From Zooshikella ganghwensis DSM 15267 (lineage in GTDB: Bacteria; Pseudomonadota; Gammaproteobacteria; Pseudomonadales; Zooshikellaceae): 64,000 nucleotides of DNA. The notes beneath the pieces are model-generated. The model was given only the letters and a program-made list of their open reading frames with translations. It was not told the DNA's origin and ran no database searches. Every line of letters starts with the position of its first letter. Position 1 is the stretch's first letter. This document shows, piece after piece, positions 46,473 to 56,516 of the stretch. A program made the translations under genes and the position numbers. The stretch is taken from assembly GCF_000428585.1 (NCBI RefSeq), contig NZ_AUAF01000005.1, positions 1 through 64,000 on the forward strand, given 5' to 3'.

Positions 46473-47390
46473 ATGACACACCTGCCCCCCCATCAGCAAA
46501 TCAATATAAACAAACTACAAAAACGTCTGCGACGCGAAGTCGGACGCGCTATCGCTGATTTCAATATGATTGAAGATGGTGATGTAATTATGTGTTGCCT
46601 GTCTGGGGGTAAAGACAGTTATACCATGCTTGATATCTTACTCAACCTGCAAAAATATGCACCTGTTGGGTTTGATCTCATTGCCGTTAATCTTGACCAA
46701 AAACAACCAGGCTTTCCTGAGCACATTCTGCCCGATTACCTGAAAAGCTTAGGGATAAACTACCGAGTTGTAGAAGAAGACACTTACAGCATTGTCAAAG
46801 AAAAAGTGCCCGAGGGGAAAACGACCTGTGCACTTTGCTCCCGTTTACGCCGCGGCATTTTATACCGAACGGCAAAAGAGGTGGGAGCGACCAAAATAGC
46901 TTTAGGTCATCATCGTGATGATATCCTAGAGACCATGCTATTAAACATGTTTTATGGTGGAAAATTAAAAGGCATGCCTCCCAAGCTAGTCAGTGATGAT
47001 GGTCAGCATATGGTCATTCGCCCCCTAGCTTACTGCCGAGAAAAAGACATTGAAAAATACTCATCTGCAATGAACTTTCCTATTATCCCTTGTAACCTCT
47101 GTGGCTCTCAGGAAAACCTACAGCGTAAAAATATAAAAGCGATGTTAAGACAGTGGGATAAGCAATTCCCTGGAAGAATTGAAAGCATGTTCAGTGCTTT
47201 ACAAAGCGTCGTACCTTCTCACCTGGCAGACACAAACTTGTATCCCTTTAAGCATATCAACGCAGATGGTACACCTCGTGAAGACGGTGATCAGGCATTT
47301 GATCGCCCCCAAATGAATCCTTTTCACCAAAGCAAATCAGACAGTAATGATACTGCTGTAGAAACCGTGAAGTTCATTCATCCCAATTAA
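46473..47390 (+). CDS. ttcA: tRNA 2-thiocytidine biosynthesis protein TtcA
   Basis: A 305-residue cytoplasmic enzyme that makes 2-thiocytidine at position 32 of certain tRNAs. It has the PP-loop [10 protein letters not shown] for ATP, the pair CALC (CxxC) in the middle, and the later CNLCGSQ, which together bind its [4Fe-4S] cluster and activate sulfur. [17 protein letters not shown] is also typical. It may use sulfur from the pathway that includes TusA, but the two genes are not linked. Confidence 0.96.
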   Translation: MTHLPPHQQININKLQKRLRREVGRAIADFNMIEDGDVIMCCLSGGKDSYTMLDILLNLQKYAPVGFDLIAVNLDQKQPGFPEHILPDYLKSLGINYRVVEEDTYSIVKEKVPEGKTTCALCSRLRRGILYRTAKEVGATKIALGHHRDDILETMLLNMFYGGKLKGMPPKLVSDDGQHMVIRPLAYCREKDIEKYSSAMNFPIIPCNLCGSQENLQRKNIKAMLRQWDKQFPGRIESMFSALQSVVPSHLADTNLYPFKHINADGTPREDGDQAFDRPQMNPFHQSKSDSNDTAVETVKFIHPN

Positions 47391-47421
47391 GGCATCAGCC
47401 ACTGTTTATAGTCATGGCAGT

Positions 47422-48237
47422 TTAATGGTGTTCATTAAGCTGCCAGTCATACTGATAGCTTATATCACCTTGGTACTGTCTTAATTGAGTGCCTAAGCCT
47501 TTTTCAGCGTAACGTATTAGATGAGCAATAATTTTTGCCTCGCTGCGACCGAAATCATCGTTATACCAATCATATATCTTTGATAAAACTAGCTCCTCAC
47601 GTTGCCAGCTGACGCCTTTAGGCTGATTGATAAAGCGCTTTGCTGCCGCTTCCAGCTGCGGTTCAATAAGCTTCGCTGTTAGCGCTTTAGGTTGTAAATC
47701 CGGACAACCTATGCTGGCACAATTCACCACATAGTGAATACGTGGATCTTTCCAAATGGGCCTTAAAATTCGATGCTCAATATCGTTGAGTGTAAGGGAT
47801 TGATTAGTAATGGTCACAATAGGGTCATCCCAGGGACCAAAGCTAAAAAAACCTTCACCTAGCTTGGTTATTGAAGTAACAGGGTAGTGCTTCAGCACTA
47901 GCTGGACTGTTAATGCATTATACAAATTAACCCAGTAAGCAAACTGCTCATTAAGGTTGTACTGCCGTGGATCTATCCGTTTAAGCTGATTAATATAGTC
48001 CGTAAGTAACAAGCTACCCTGCTTAGCTGCTGCTTTATAGTTCAGCAAATAAATATTTTTTTCTTTATCAAGCACTAAATACTGATCCAGAAAGTTCTGC
48101 CATAACTGGTGATCTATCTTGCTGCTACTTTGGGTAGCTTTATCCCAGTATGCCCAATAATCTGCTTTAGGAGCAGCATACACGATAGGTATTAGCCAAA
48201 AACTCAATAGGGTGATCAGTAAACGTATAGTAAACAT
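47422..48237 (-). CDS. DUF547 periplasmic protein
   Basis: About 271 residues from ATG at 48237, which puts the signal peptide (FTIRLLITLLSFWLIPIVYA) at the start; the longer frame to 48288 adds 17 unlikely residues. The mature part has NLYNALTVQLVLKHYPV, LNDIEHRILRP, and HYVVNCASIGCPDL with a His/Cys pair typical of DUF547. This family is weakly related to transglutaminase-like folds. The role is unknown. Confidence 0.85.
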   Translation of the reverse strand: MFTIRLLITLLSFWLIPIVYAAPKADYWAYWDKATQSSSKIDHQLWQNFLDQYLVLDKEKNIYLLNYKAAAKQGSLLLTDYINQLKRIDPRQYNLNEQFAYWVNLYNALTVQLVLKHYPVTSITKLGEGFFSFGPWDDPIVTITNQSLTLNDIEHRILRPIWKDPRIHYVVNCASIGCPDLQPKALTAKLIEPQLEAAAKRFINQPKGVSWQREELVLSKIYDWYNDDFGRSEAKIIAHLIRYAEKGLGTQLRQYQGDISYQYDWQLNEHH

Positions 48238-48651
48238 AGCGTCATTTATACTCATTAGCTTATTGCAAAGCTCTTTACCCTTTGCCATCTTGTTTTTGCT
48301 TTACACCTCAGTAGAAGCTAAAGCGACTCACTCCCATAATCACTTTGACCCTTATCTTTACTGAAAAGTATTCATTTTCATAATTTACATGACCATGACA
48401 GTGTAATAACTAGAAACATTCGTATTAGCTATAGAGACTAAAAACACAGTTCATACGTTATTTCATTTTGAAAATTATCATATAACCTTCAATTTTTTCT
48501 TCTTATACTTTACTTGGCAAAAGACCATAATAAAAACAAGGAAATAATAATAAGGACCGTTGCTATCAGGCCAAACATATTGTGCTGTCGATACATCAAG
48601 GATAAGTGTATTGCATAGCCTGGTTAAGCAACACGTTCAAGGAGGAACCTT
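48238..48651. other. Gene-free region between divergent genes
   Basis: About 410 bases containing the presumed promoters of the DUF547 and Yip1 genes. I see no gene, repeat or strong promoter. An AAGGAGG ribosome site (48639-48645) lies just before the Yip1 start. Confidence 0.4.
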
Positions 48652-49260
48652 ATGAGAATAATGCATGTCATTGGGTTAATTATTCACCCACAAAAAGAAT
48701 GGCAAAAAATACGGCTGGAGTCGACATCAATTCCCCGTATTTATCTTACTTACATCTTTTTACTCGCCGCAATACCTATACTATGTAATTACATTGGCAC
48801 CACACAGATTGGCTGGTATTTCAACCCAGATAAAGTCATTAGGTTAAGTTCAGACAATGCCGCAACAATAGCCATAATGGGCTATCTCGCATTACTTGGT
48901 GGTGTTTTTGTTGTCGGGCTGCTGATCCATCAGCTATCACAGACCTACAGTGCATCAACCTCACTGGCGCAATGTGTTGTGTTTTCTGCCTACACAGCAA
49001 CCCCCTTATTTGTTTTAGGAATTGCCGGTTTATACCCAGCCATTTGGGTATACCTTATTGCCGGTATTATCGCAGCAGCCTACACCACTTACTTACTCTA
49101 TGCAGGGCTGCCTATTGTTATGAATATTCCTAAGGAACAAGGGTTTTTCTTTGCCAGCTCAATCCTTTGTGTTGGCTTGGTCGCATTTGTATCACTACTC
49201 GTTATTGCCGTTTTACTATTAGCCACCGGGATTGGACCAGGCGTCAACCTATTACTATAA
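48652..49260 (+). CDS. Yip1-domain membrane protein
   Basis: A 202-residue protein with about five hydrophobic segments and the bacterial Yip1 opening IIHPQKEWQKIR. Similar proteins are widespread in gammaproteobacteria and of unknown function. A strong ribosome site supports the ATG at 48652. It is a single gene. Confidence 0.82.
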   Translation: MRIMHVIGLIIHPQKEWQKIRLESTSIPRIYLTYIFLLAAIPILCNYIGTTQIGWYFNPDKVIRLSSDNAATIAIMGYLALLGGVFVVGLLIHQLSQTYSASTSLAQCVVFSAYTATPLFVLGIAGLYPAIWVYLIAGIIAAAYTTYLLYAGLPIVMNIPKEQGFFFASSILCVGLVAFVSLLVIAVLLLATGIGPGVNLLL

Positions 49261-49399
49261 AAACAGGGCTAAACTAGAATGCGTTGGCTAGGGTGTATAA
49301 AAAACGATATAGTGTTATTAGTACATAATGGTCTTTACCATAACAATAACCAAGGATATAACGCGAGCCACTTAAATCACACACTATCGCTTTAAACAT

Positions 49400-49903
49400 A
49401 TGCCCTACCAAGCCATTGCCCAAAGAATTAATTCATTACTTAAGCAGGCAGAAACACACTATCAGTGTTATTTTGCTTTTCCTGAGTTTTTTTTAGATTT
49501 GCGTGGCAGTGTTGCTGGGCAAGCGAATTGGCAAACCAACACATTACGCTTTAATCCAGCACTTCTTCAGCAGCATACTGAACATTTTCTAAAGCATACC
49601 GTTGCCCATGAGGTTGCTCACTTGGTTGCCCCCAATGTTTATGGACAGAGAATTAAGCCCCATGGCAGGGAGTGGCGCTTTGTTATGGAAAGCGTTTTTG
49701 GCGTAACAGCCAGTCGCTGTCATCGTTATGATATTTCCAAAACAGGCCATTATCCTTATGTTTACTCCTGTGCTTGTGAGCGCCCACATTTTTTAAGCGC
49801 CATACGCCATAAACGATCTCTTCGAGGTACTGATTACCTTTGTCAAAAATGTCGCGCTACACTACGTTTTACGCATAAACTCAACGCAGAAAATTATGGC
49901 TAA
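49400..49903 (+). CDS. sprT: SprT-family zinc metalloprotease-like protein
   Basis: A 167-residue cytoplasmic protein. HTVAHEVAHLVAP contains the HExxH zinc-binding motif (HEVAH), followed by the third ligand region (HGREWRFVME). A C-terminal zinc ribbon (CAC, then CQKC) completes the SprT layout. Eukaryotic relatives (Spartan) cleave DNA-protein crosslinks; the bacterial role is not settled. Its end overlaps the photolyase start by 8 bases, a suggestive link to DNA repair. Confidence 0.92.
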   Translation: MPYQAIAQRINSLLKQAETHYQCYFAFPEFFLDLRGSVAGQANWQTNTLRFNPALLQQHTEHFLKHTVAHEVAHLVAPNVYGQRIKPHGREWRFVMESVFGVTASRCHRYDISKTGHYPYVYSCACERPHFLSAIRHKRSLRGTDYLCQKCRATLRFTHKLNAENYG

Positions 49904-51434
49904 CAAACGTAGCTTAATTTTGGTCCTAGGTGATCAACTTTCATTAGACATAAGTAGCTTAAGAGATTTTGATCCCCGACATGATCAAGTTATCATGGCC
50001 GAGGTATGGGAGGAAGCTCACTATGTTTCCCATCACCAAAAAAAAATAGCATTAATTTTCTCAGCCATGCGCCACTTTGCTAACCAGTTAAAAAAGCAAA
50101 AATGGCCTGTACACTACTATCAGTACGACCCAGATAGTCCCTATCGATCATTACTTGATGTCTTAAAGAGTGCTGTAAAGCATTACTCCCCTCACCAAAT
50201 ACTCATAACCCACTGCGGAGAGTGGCGACTACATAATGCGATGCAAACGTGGTCAAAACACCTGGCAACACCAGTGCATATTCTTGAAGATGACCGCTTT
50301 ATTTGCAGCCTTGCCGAGTTTAAAGAGTGGGCAGCAGGAAGAAAACAGCTACGAATGGAGTATTTCTATCGTTATATTCGCCAAAAAACAGGACTGTTGA
50401 TGGAGGGTAACAGCCCCACTGGTGGCCAATGGAATTTTGATAAGAAAAACCGAAAGTCATATAGCAATGACCCTCCTGTTCCACCTGTCTATCAATGTAA
50501 GCCCGACAAAATTACTCTAGGTGTTCTTAACGACGTTGCTCATTATTTTCCCGAACACTTTGGCCAGCTCAAGCCTTTTTGGTTTGCTGTAACAACAGAG
50601 CAAGCCAATGCGGCTTTAGTACATTTTATTGAGCACAAGTTAGCTTATTTTGGTGACTTTCAGGATGCAATGAGCAACCAGCATGAGTTTTTATTCCATG
50701 CACTTATCTCTATCTATTTAAATATTGGCCTACTGGACCCAATAACAACGTGTAAAATGGCTGAACATGCCTATCAGCAAGGTAAAGTGCCACTCAACGC
50801 TGTAGAAGGCTTTATTCGACAAATCATTGGTTGGCGAGAATATGTTAGAGGCATTTATTGGTTAAAAATGCCTTCTTACGCAAAAGAGAATGCTTTTAAT
50901 AATGACCGTAGCCTTCCTTCTTTTTACTGGAATGCTGAAACCAAAATGCAGTGTATGCACCAGTGCTTAAAAAGTACTTATGAACATGCTTATGCTCATC
51001 ATATCCAACGGTTAATGGTTACAGGCAATTTCGCATTATTGGCAGGCATTACCCCTACTGAAATCTGTGAGTGGTATTTAGCTGTCTATGCTGATGCCTT
51101 TGAGTGGGTTGAGTTGCCTAATACACTTGGTATGGTTATGCACGCTGATGGTGGTTTATTAGGTTCAAAGCCTTATGCTGCCAGCGGCAAATATATTGCA
51201 AAAATGTCAGACTACTGTAAAAGCTGTCACTACAACGTGAAAACTCAGATTGAAGATGATAGCTGTCCATTTAATGGACTGTACTGGTTCTTTCTAATTA
51301 CTCACTATGACACGCTCAAAAGCAACCCAAGAATGAAACTCGTGTTAAGTTCACTTCAACGTAAATCAAAAAGTGAAATTGCTAAGATCAAACAGCGAGC
51401 ACAACAGCTTCTCATGCAATTAGACTCCTTGTGA
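49896..51434 (+). CDS. Iron-sulfur (6-4) photolyase / bacterial cryptochrome (FeS-BCP)
   Basis: A 512-residue flavoprotein of the deoxyribodipyrimidine-photolyase-related group. It opens with LILVLGDQLSLDISSL and has an FAD-binding region with GFIRQIIGWREYVRGIYW. Four cysteines at residues 353, 441, 444 (CKSC) and 457 have the same spacing as the [4Fe-4S] ligands of Agrobacterium PhrB (350, 438, 441, 454). It probably repairs UV-made (6-4) photoproducts with blue light. It is coupled to sprT. The spacing comparison is from memory. Confidence 0.93.
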   Translation: MANKRSLILVLGDQLSLDISSLRDFDPRHDQVIMAEVWEEAHYVSHHQKKIALIFSAMRHFANQLKKQKWPVHYYQYDPDSPYRSLLDVLKSAVKHYSPHQILITHCGEWRLHNAMQTWSKHLATPVHILEDDRFICSLAEFKEWAAGRKQLRMEYFYRYIRQKTGLLMEGNSPTGGQWNFDKKNRKSYSNDPPVPPVYQCKPDKITLGVLNDVAHYFPEHFGQLKPFWFAVTTEQANAALVHFIEHKLAYFGDFQDAMSNQHEFLFHALISIYLNIGLLDPITTCKMAEHAYQQGKVPLNAVEGFIRQIIGWREYVRGIYWLKMPSYAKENAFNNDRSLPSFYWNAETKMQCMHQCLKSTYEHAYAHHIQRLMVTGNFALLAGITPTEICEWYLAVYADAFEWVELPNTLGMVMHADGGLLGSKPYAASGKYIAKMSDYCKSCHYNVKTQIEDDSCPFNGLYWFFLITHYDTLKSNPRMKLVLSSLQRKSKSEIAKIKQRAQQLLMQLDSL

Positions 51435-51497
51435 ATTAAACCTTCCTCGCCATCCTTTTCAGGACAGGCTAAAATTCATTTATTTTGTAGCAATGAA

Positions 51498-52118
51498 ATG
51501 GCAATTTACATGAATGAACCTTGGTCCACACTATCCTCCATTCTTGAAGCTGACCCAACCAATGAAGATATTCTAGATAGTATCGCCACACATGGCTTAC
51601 TAACGGCGGCAACCATAAGCCCACGCCAACCCACAATTGACCAAATCATATTTTGTATTTTTGATGGTAGTCCTGACTTATCTCCAGAAAATCTCCAAAC
51701 ACTCAAAAATGCAATCCAACAGGCACAACAGCAGCTTGAGCAGCCCTTGTTTTTAGGCGAAGGTCTGGAGCTTCCCTTTGAGTGGGATGAAGAGGAAGAA
51801 CTTGAGGATTCAGATATACAAGCCTGGTGTATTGGCTTCATGAGTGCTGTATTTTTGGATGAGGATGCCTGGTTTGACACCGATGAGCAGGAATCAAGCG
51901 AGTTACTGTTACCCATAATGGTACTTTCTGGGCTGTTTAGCGATGCACCAGAGTTTACCGAAATGTCTGAGGATGAAGCACTCATTACCGATATGAGTGA
52001 ACAACTCCCTGAGCTACTGACTGAACTCTATTTGTTTTATAAATGCCCAGAAGATAAAAAAGACCAAATCAAAAAACCTTCAAACAAGTCAGGCTCTGCA
52101 AAACCGAAAAAACACTAG
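51498..52118 (+). CDS. UPF0149/YecA-family protein
   Basis: A 206-residue acidic protein with the UPF0149 pattern: ATHGLLTAATISP at the start, a patch of consecutive acidic residues (WDEEEELEDSD), then IQAWCIGFMSAVFLDEDAW and LLPIMVLSGLF. Members of the YgfB/YecA family are small helical cytoplasmic proteins with poorly known roles; here the C-terminal SEC-C metal motif of YecA is absent. The tail is Lys-rich. Confidence 0.85.
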   Translation: MAIYMNEPWSTLSSILEADPTNEDILDSIATHGLLTAATISPRQPTIDQIIFCIFDGSPDLSPENLQTLKNAIQQAQQQLEQPLFLGEGLELPFEWDEEEELEDSDIQAWCIGFMSAVFLDEDAWFDTDEQESSELLLPIMVLSGLFSDAPEFTEMSEDEALITDMSEQLPELLTELYLFYKCPEDKKDQIKKPSNKSGSAKPKKH

Positions 52119-52150
52119 AGATAATTAGCAAGGGTTATAGTTCCTACAAA

Positions 52151-52175
52151 GCGCCAACAATTATTAAGTTGGCGC
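52151..52175. terminator. Hairpin between convergent genes
   Basis: GCGCCAAC (52151-52158) pairs with GTTGGCGC (52168-52175) across a 9-base AT loop, between a + and a - gene. No long T-run follows on either strand, so it is a probable but weak bidirectional terminator. Confidence 0.45.
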
Positions 52176-52224
52176 AGCGGTTATATTGGTGCAGCAATCA
52201 ACTGTAGAGCTAACTGCTTTAGAG

Positions 52225-53601
52225 CTACTTTTCTATCCACACCTCTACTCGACGATTTTTGGTTTTACCCGCTAAACTCTCTCCTGATGCAAGCTCAAGC
52301 ACACCGTACCCTTTGGCCTCAACAGCTCCATGGGATAACCCGCCCTTAGTCAACTCCCGCGAAACGACTTTTGCACGTAATTTAGCCAGTAAAGCGCGTT
52401 TAGCTCCTTTTACATCAGCATCAGCAAAGCCAATCAATAATAGCTTTTTATTTCCTCCCTGCTGAGCATAAAAATCGACTAAGCGATTAAGGTCACGAAT
52501 CGCTTTATTATCCAAATCAGCTTTGCCTGCCACAAAACGAAAGTTGACAGATAACCGCTGGTAGCCCTTAACCATATCTCGGTAGTCTTTGGGCATTGTG
52601 GAAAGGTTTGTCTGCGGAAGGCGATCTACTTTTTGGGAAATAAAGCCTGTTTTTTCTACTACAGCCTGGCCCTCTGGACTTTGAGTAAATGCTAAAAACT
52701 CTTTCACGAAGTCATCATCGCTCAAGCTATACATATAGAGTCGGCGACTTAAAGGATAATCCTCAGTAGCTACTGAAGCAGCACTAGGCTTAATGTAATG
52801 ATTACCTCCATCAGCAATGGCCAACGCTTTTGCACGACCTATAGCGTTTAAACTCACAAAGCCAATAAAATTAGGGTCATTGGCAACCTTCCTTGACAGC
52901 TCTTCATTACTTTCCAAGCGTTCAGCTGACGCAACTAATGCTCCACGACCGCTTAATACTAAGCTGTTAAACGTATCCCATGTTCCCGACTGAGCATCAC
53001 GCGCTAACAATTTAACAGGATCAACCCCCCAGCCCAATTGAGTCCACTCAAAAATACGACCACTGAATACATCAGCCACTTGCTTTACTTGCAGTTGTTT
53101 CAGGGGGTTATTTTTACTGACAATGACCGCAATACCATCCAAAGCAAGAATAAACTCATGATCAACACTACGAATAGCATCCCCCCCCAACTTACTCACT
53201 TCAGAATCTCTAACGGGCCTTGATGCTGCGCCAATCTGCACATTCCCGGCCGCAAGCTGGCGAAAACCATCAGAACTACCATGAGCAGAAATATTAATAC
53301 TTACCGTTTTTTTCAGTGCGGGTACATTCCCTGTTACCTTAACTTCATTAATACCTGTTTCTTCAATTTTAATTTGCTGCACTTGCTTAGCTTGTAAATA
53401 AGCTTTCACCAACTCAGGGCCAAGCTCTGCCCCAATGGTATTTGAACCAGCCATATTAAACAGGTTAGCGTCTGCCCCGGATCCACTAAAACGAGTAAAA
53501 GGTTCAAGTCCCTTAGCTGTTATTGCAAAACAGCAAATCCCAGCCATGATGCCACGTATCACCAATGACATAAAACCAGTGCGCTGAAGATAACTAAACA
53601 A
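52225..53601 (-). CDS. PstS-like phosphate-binding domain fused to OmpA peptidoglycan-binding domain
   Basis: A 458-residue exported protein. A membrane-export segment lies at about 11-27. The PstS-type binding domain spans about 45-320 (MAGSNTIGAELGPELVKAY, FIGFVSLNAIG), and an OmpA C-terminal domain follows (about 345-458: LLLIGFADADVKG, KGYGVLELASGE, NRRVEVWI). The start is TTG at 53601 with AAGGGGG 6 bases upstream. Fusion to OmpA would anchor the binding protein at the cell wall, so it may sense or buffer phosphate rather than feed an ABC transporter; no pst genes are next to it. Confidence 0.87.
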   Translation of the reverse strand: MFSYLQRTGFMSLVIRGIMAGICCFAITAKGLEPFTRFSGSGADANLFNMAGSNTIGAELGPELVKAYLQAKQVQQIKIEETGINEVKVTGNVPALKKTVSINISAHGSSDGFRQLAAGNVQIGAASRPVRDSEVSKLGGDAIRSVDHEFILALDGIAVIVSKNNPLKQLQVKQVADVFSGRIFEWTQLGWGVDPVKLLARDAQSGTWDTFNSLVLSGRGALVASAERLESNEELSRKVANDPNFIGFVSLNAIGRAKALAIADGGNHYIKPSAASVATEDYPLSRRLYMYSLSDDDFVKEFLAFTQSPEGQAVVEKTGFISQKVDRLPQTNLSTMPKDYRDMVKGYQRLSVNFRFVAGKADLDNKAIRDLNRLVDFYAQQGGNKKLLLIGFADADVKGAKRALLAKLRAKVVSRELTKGGLSHGAVEAKGYGVLELASGESLAGKTKNRRVEVWIEK

Positions 53602-53840
53602 AGGAACCCCCTTAATGATAATCGATCATTTTTATTGTAAACCTATCATACTCTTTTCAGTCTCCCTGCACCCATTCATCAGGAGATAATCATCAGTATA
53701 GCTATGTGTAGCTTTTTCGACATACTCTTGCAACAACTTCATTTACGTCTATGAGTAAGGAAAATCAACCTTTTGGCCTATTGAGTCTGGACAATAACAC
53801 TCTGAGTTCATAGCCTTTAAAAAGATCAACTATCTTTGTT

Positions 53841-54410
53841 ATGACAATGACTATGTATGAAATTATATTCACTGGGCGTCTTACCCCAGAAACCTCCAAG
53901 GATACGGCGAAGGAAAACATAGCGAAGTTATTCAAAGCTTCAGCAGCCCAGATTGAAACATTTTTCTCCGGCCGCCCTGTCATTATCAAAAATCAGCTAG
54001 ACATAACCACTGCACAAAAGTATGAGCGCACTCTGTTAAAAGCTGGGCTCATCTGTCAAATCGTGGATTCCAACACTAAGGAGCCTTGGCAAGCTGAAGC
54101 TGAGCTTGCTCCCTCCCCAGTCACAGCCTCTTCCGAGACATCCACTCCAGCGCCAGCCTCTTCAATCACAGAGCAAACTGATGACCCAAGTAGCTCACAA
54201 CCAGCAGCAGATGATCATGACTGGACCCTGGCTCCCGTTGGCGCAGACTTGGTTCAAGCTGACAACACGCCTCCTCCTCCTGCGCCTGATGTAAGTGACA
54301 TTACGCTGAAACCGATGGAAGGCTATTTAGTCAACCCTGAAGAAATCCCTAAACCCAAAGCTGTCACCCCTGATACCAGTAACTTGTCACTCAGCTCTGA
54401 CGAGACATAA
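53841..54410 (+). CDS. Unknown protein with ordered N-terminus and proline-rich tail
   Basis: A 189-residue protein. Residues about 5-70 look like a small folded domain (YEIIFTGRLTPETSK, FFSGRPVIIKNQ). The rest is a low-complexity Pro/Ser/Ala/Asp-rich tail with the repeated idea DWTLAPVGADLV and DITLKPMEGYLV, which read like two related short motifs. I recall similar proteins in pseudomonads but no function. The start could also be the ATG at 53853 (MYEII). No signal peptide is seen. Confidence 0.65.
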   Translation: MTMTMYEIIFTGRLTPETSKDTAKENIAKLFKASAAQIETFFSGRPVIIKNQLDITTAQKYERTLLKAGLICQIVDSNTKEPWQAEAELAPSPVTASSETSTPAPASSITEQTDDPSSSQPAADDHDWTLAPVGADLVQADNTPPPPAPDVSDITLKPMEGYLVNPEEIPKPKAVTPDTSNLSLSSDET

Positions 54411-54563
54411 GACTTAATTTGGTAGGAAATATAGCCGGCACGGGTTAGCCTTTGACTGGGGACAAAAACGTAAACCACTTCAATCTTACAACTGTTGTAT
54501 ACACAACGGTAAAATAGTTATTCTGTGGTCCTAAACAAAATGGAATACTCAAGGTTCATGATT

Positions 54564-55160
54564 ATGATAAAAATGAAGTTGCCAGGCCTATACCTTCTTA
54601 TTGCAGCGTCGTTAGTTTTTAGCTCAGCAAGCTGGGCTACTACTTCTCATGTTCGAGTGGAAACCTCAATAGGCAATATTGAGCTAGAGCTTTACCCTGA
54701 AAAAGCCCCCATTACTGTTAAAAACTTTCTCCGCTATATTGAGCAAAAATTCTACAATGGCACTATTTTTCATCGTGTCATTCCTGGATTTATGGCCCAA
54801 GGCGGTGGGTTTAACACCGATATGGAACGCAAACCAACTCATACTCCAATCAAAAATGAAGCGCAAAATGGTTTAAAAAATGAGCGTGGCACTATAGCAA
54901 TGGCAAGATTACCTGCGCCAGATACCGCTACCTCTCAATTTTTTATCAATGTCAGCAATAATGCATTTCTAAATCATGGTGCTCGAGGTGCAGGTTATGC
55001 GGTTTTTGGTCGGGTCACTCAAGGTATGGAAGTCATTGACAAAATTGTGAATGTGCCCACTCATAACATCAATGGCATGCAAAACGTCCCAGTAAAGCCT
55101 ATTGTCATCAAACAAGTTACCTTAGTTAATACCGAAAATAAGGGCACCAAAAAGCAGTAA
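54564..55160 (+). CDS. ppiA: Periplasmic peptidyl-prolyl cis-trans isomerase (cyclophilin, PpiA-like)
   Basis: About 198 residues from ATG at 54564, which has AAGG at suitable spacing; the frame is open upstream to a GTG at 54525. A signal peptide ([16 protein letters not shown]) leads to a cyclophilin domain with [15 protein letters not shown] (catalytic Arg) and [18 protein letters not shown]. It speeds proline isomerisation during folding in the periplasm. It is a single gene. The exact start is uncertain. Confidence 0.92.
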   Translation: MIKMKLPGLYLLIAASLVFSSASWATTSHVRVETSIGNIELELYPEKAPITVKNFLRYIEQKFYNGTIFHRVIPGFMAQGGGFNTDMERKPTHTPIKNEAQNGLKNERGTIAMARLPAPDTATSQFFINVSNNAFLNHGARGAGYAVFGRVTQGMEVIDKIVNVPTHNINGMQNVPVKPIVIKQVTLVNTENKGTKKQ

Positions 55161-55379
55161 TAGGTATTGGGTGACAAGTGTATGCTTTGCAAAACATTTG
55201 TCGGGTACATACAGACTACTACACTATATAGTTAAGAAAGACTCTATTTATTATTAGAAAACAACAAACGCTATAGCTACACATTAATAGAATAATAAGG
55301 CTTAAAGGCGTTCCTTGCTGTGTTGTGGTAGTTTTTTGTTACAACCAGTTTACTATTTTTAATATGTTGAGGATTTACC

Positions 55380-56117
55380 ATGCTGCGCAAGGTTATGATT
55401 GCATTAACCATGCTGTTTTGGCTAAATGCTGAAGCACAAACCTTCCATTTGGTGACTGAACCATTCCCACCACTTAATATGACAGTGCTTTACAGTAGCT
55501 TTGGTCGAAACGAAAAGGTCACTGGATTTGCCACAGATATTGTCAGAGAAACATTTAAACGTGCAGGATTAAGACTTGAACTAACCCTCTATGCCTCCTG
55601 GGATAGAGCGTTAAATATGGCACTTAACGAACCAGGTAAAGGTATTTACTCTGCATTTAGAACCGCCGAACGGGAAAATAAGTTTAAGTGGGTTGGTCCA
55701 TTATTCGAGGAAGAGTGGATCATTCTCGCAAGGAAAAGCCGCAATATCACCATTAACCAGCTTGCAGATTTAAATAAATATGCTGTAGGCAGCTTTGAAG
55801 CAGACGCAATAACCGACTACCTGCTAGAGAAAAAAATAAACGTCATCAAAGCCAAAAATGATGTCGTGAACGCAATGAAATTGAAAATTGACAAAATTGA
55901 CTTATGGGCCACAAGCTCTTTATCTGGGCCATTTATTGCACAACGCCAAAAGATGGACGACATTGAACGTATTTTCACATTCAGTAAAAGTGGTCTCTGG
56001 CTGGCAATGAATAAATCTACAAGTGATGAAACTATTGAACTCCTCAACAGCGCTTTAAGCACGCTCAGAAACGAAGGGCGTATTGAAGCAATCATCGATA
56101 AGTACCGAGAAAAATAA
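55380..56117 (+). CDS. Family-3 periplasmic solute-binding protein (orphan)
   Basis: A 245-residue protein with a signal peptide (MIALTMLFWLNAEA). SBP_bac_3 features are VTEPFPPLNM, TGFATDIVRETFKRAG, and SWDRALNMALNEPGKGIYS. No transporter genes are near. It belongs to the same broad group as the proteins at 10826 and 62396, but they are too unlike each other to be recent copies. The ligand is unknown. Confidence 0.83.
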   Translation: MLRKVMIALTMLFWLNAEAQTFHLVTEPFPPLNMTVLYSSFGRNEKVTGFATDIVRETFKRAGLRLELTLYASWDRALNMALNEPGKGIYSAFRTAERENKFKWVGPLFEEEWIILARKSRNITINQLADLNKYAVGSFEADAITDYLLEKKINVIKAKNDVVNAMKLKIDKIDLWATSSLSGPFIAQRQKMDDIERIFTFSKSGLWLAMNKSTSDETIELLNSALSTLRNEGRIEAIIDKYREK

Positions 56118-56404
56118 CAACTAAGCCAACAAAAACTGTATAGTTTTTAAACGGAATAGCGTTCTCTGTTTTGCCGCACGGATGCGGTTCTGCTCAGTTC
56201 TGCCTACCATAAAAACCTCTGTTTCCAAACTCATAGTCATTAATCAAATAACTTGGTCGAGTATTGAAATGCTGTGAAATAAGTTTAGAAACGATTTACG
56301 TGGAAATAGCTGTAACCCATTAACCAAACCACATTTGAAATGTTTGTCATATAAAGGGATACTGCGTTTTTTAGACGTGTAAAAAGAAGTGAACTCGGAA
56401 TGGC
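56118..56404. other. Intergenic region before the 4.5S RNA
   Basis: No gene is seen. A small hairpin CCGCA-CGGA-TGCGG lies near 56175-56188 and could contribute to ending the solute-binding gene's transcript, but it lacks a T-run. Confidence 0.35.
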
Positions 56405-56516
56405 GGCGGCCCTCATCAGCCACACCTCGGCACATGAAGTCACTACTACCGTTGCTCCCTTCCGGGCCTGGCGGGGTTCGCAGATATTCATTGCGAGGGG
56501 ACCAACAAGGGCCTCC
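56405..56516 (-). ncRNA. ffs: Signal recognition particle 4.5S RNA
   Basis: The reverse strand reads GGAGGCCCTTG at the 5' end and AGGGCCGCC at the 3' end, which pair with one mismatch. Between them lie CCGGAAGGGAGCAACGG and TGTGCCGAGG, the conserved apical and internal loops of bacterial SRP RNA that bind Ffh. The length of about 112 bases matches 4.5S RNA. This RNA with Ffh targets membrane proteins to the Sec translocon. The ends are placed by the pairing, so they may be off by a few bases. Confidence 0.93.
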
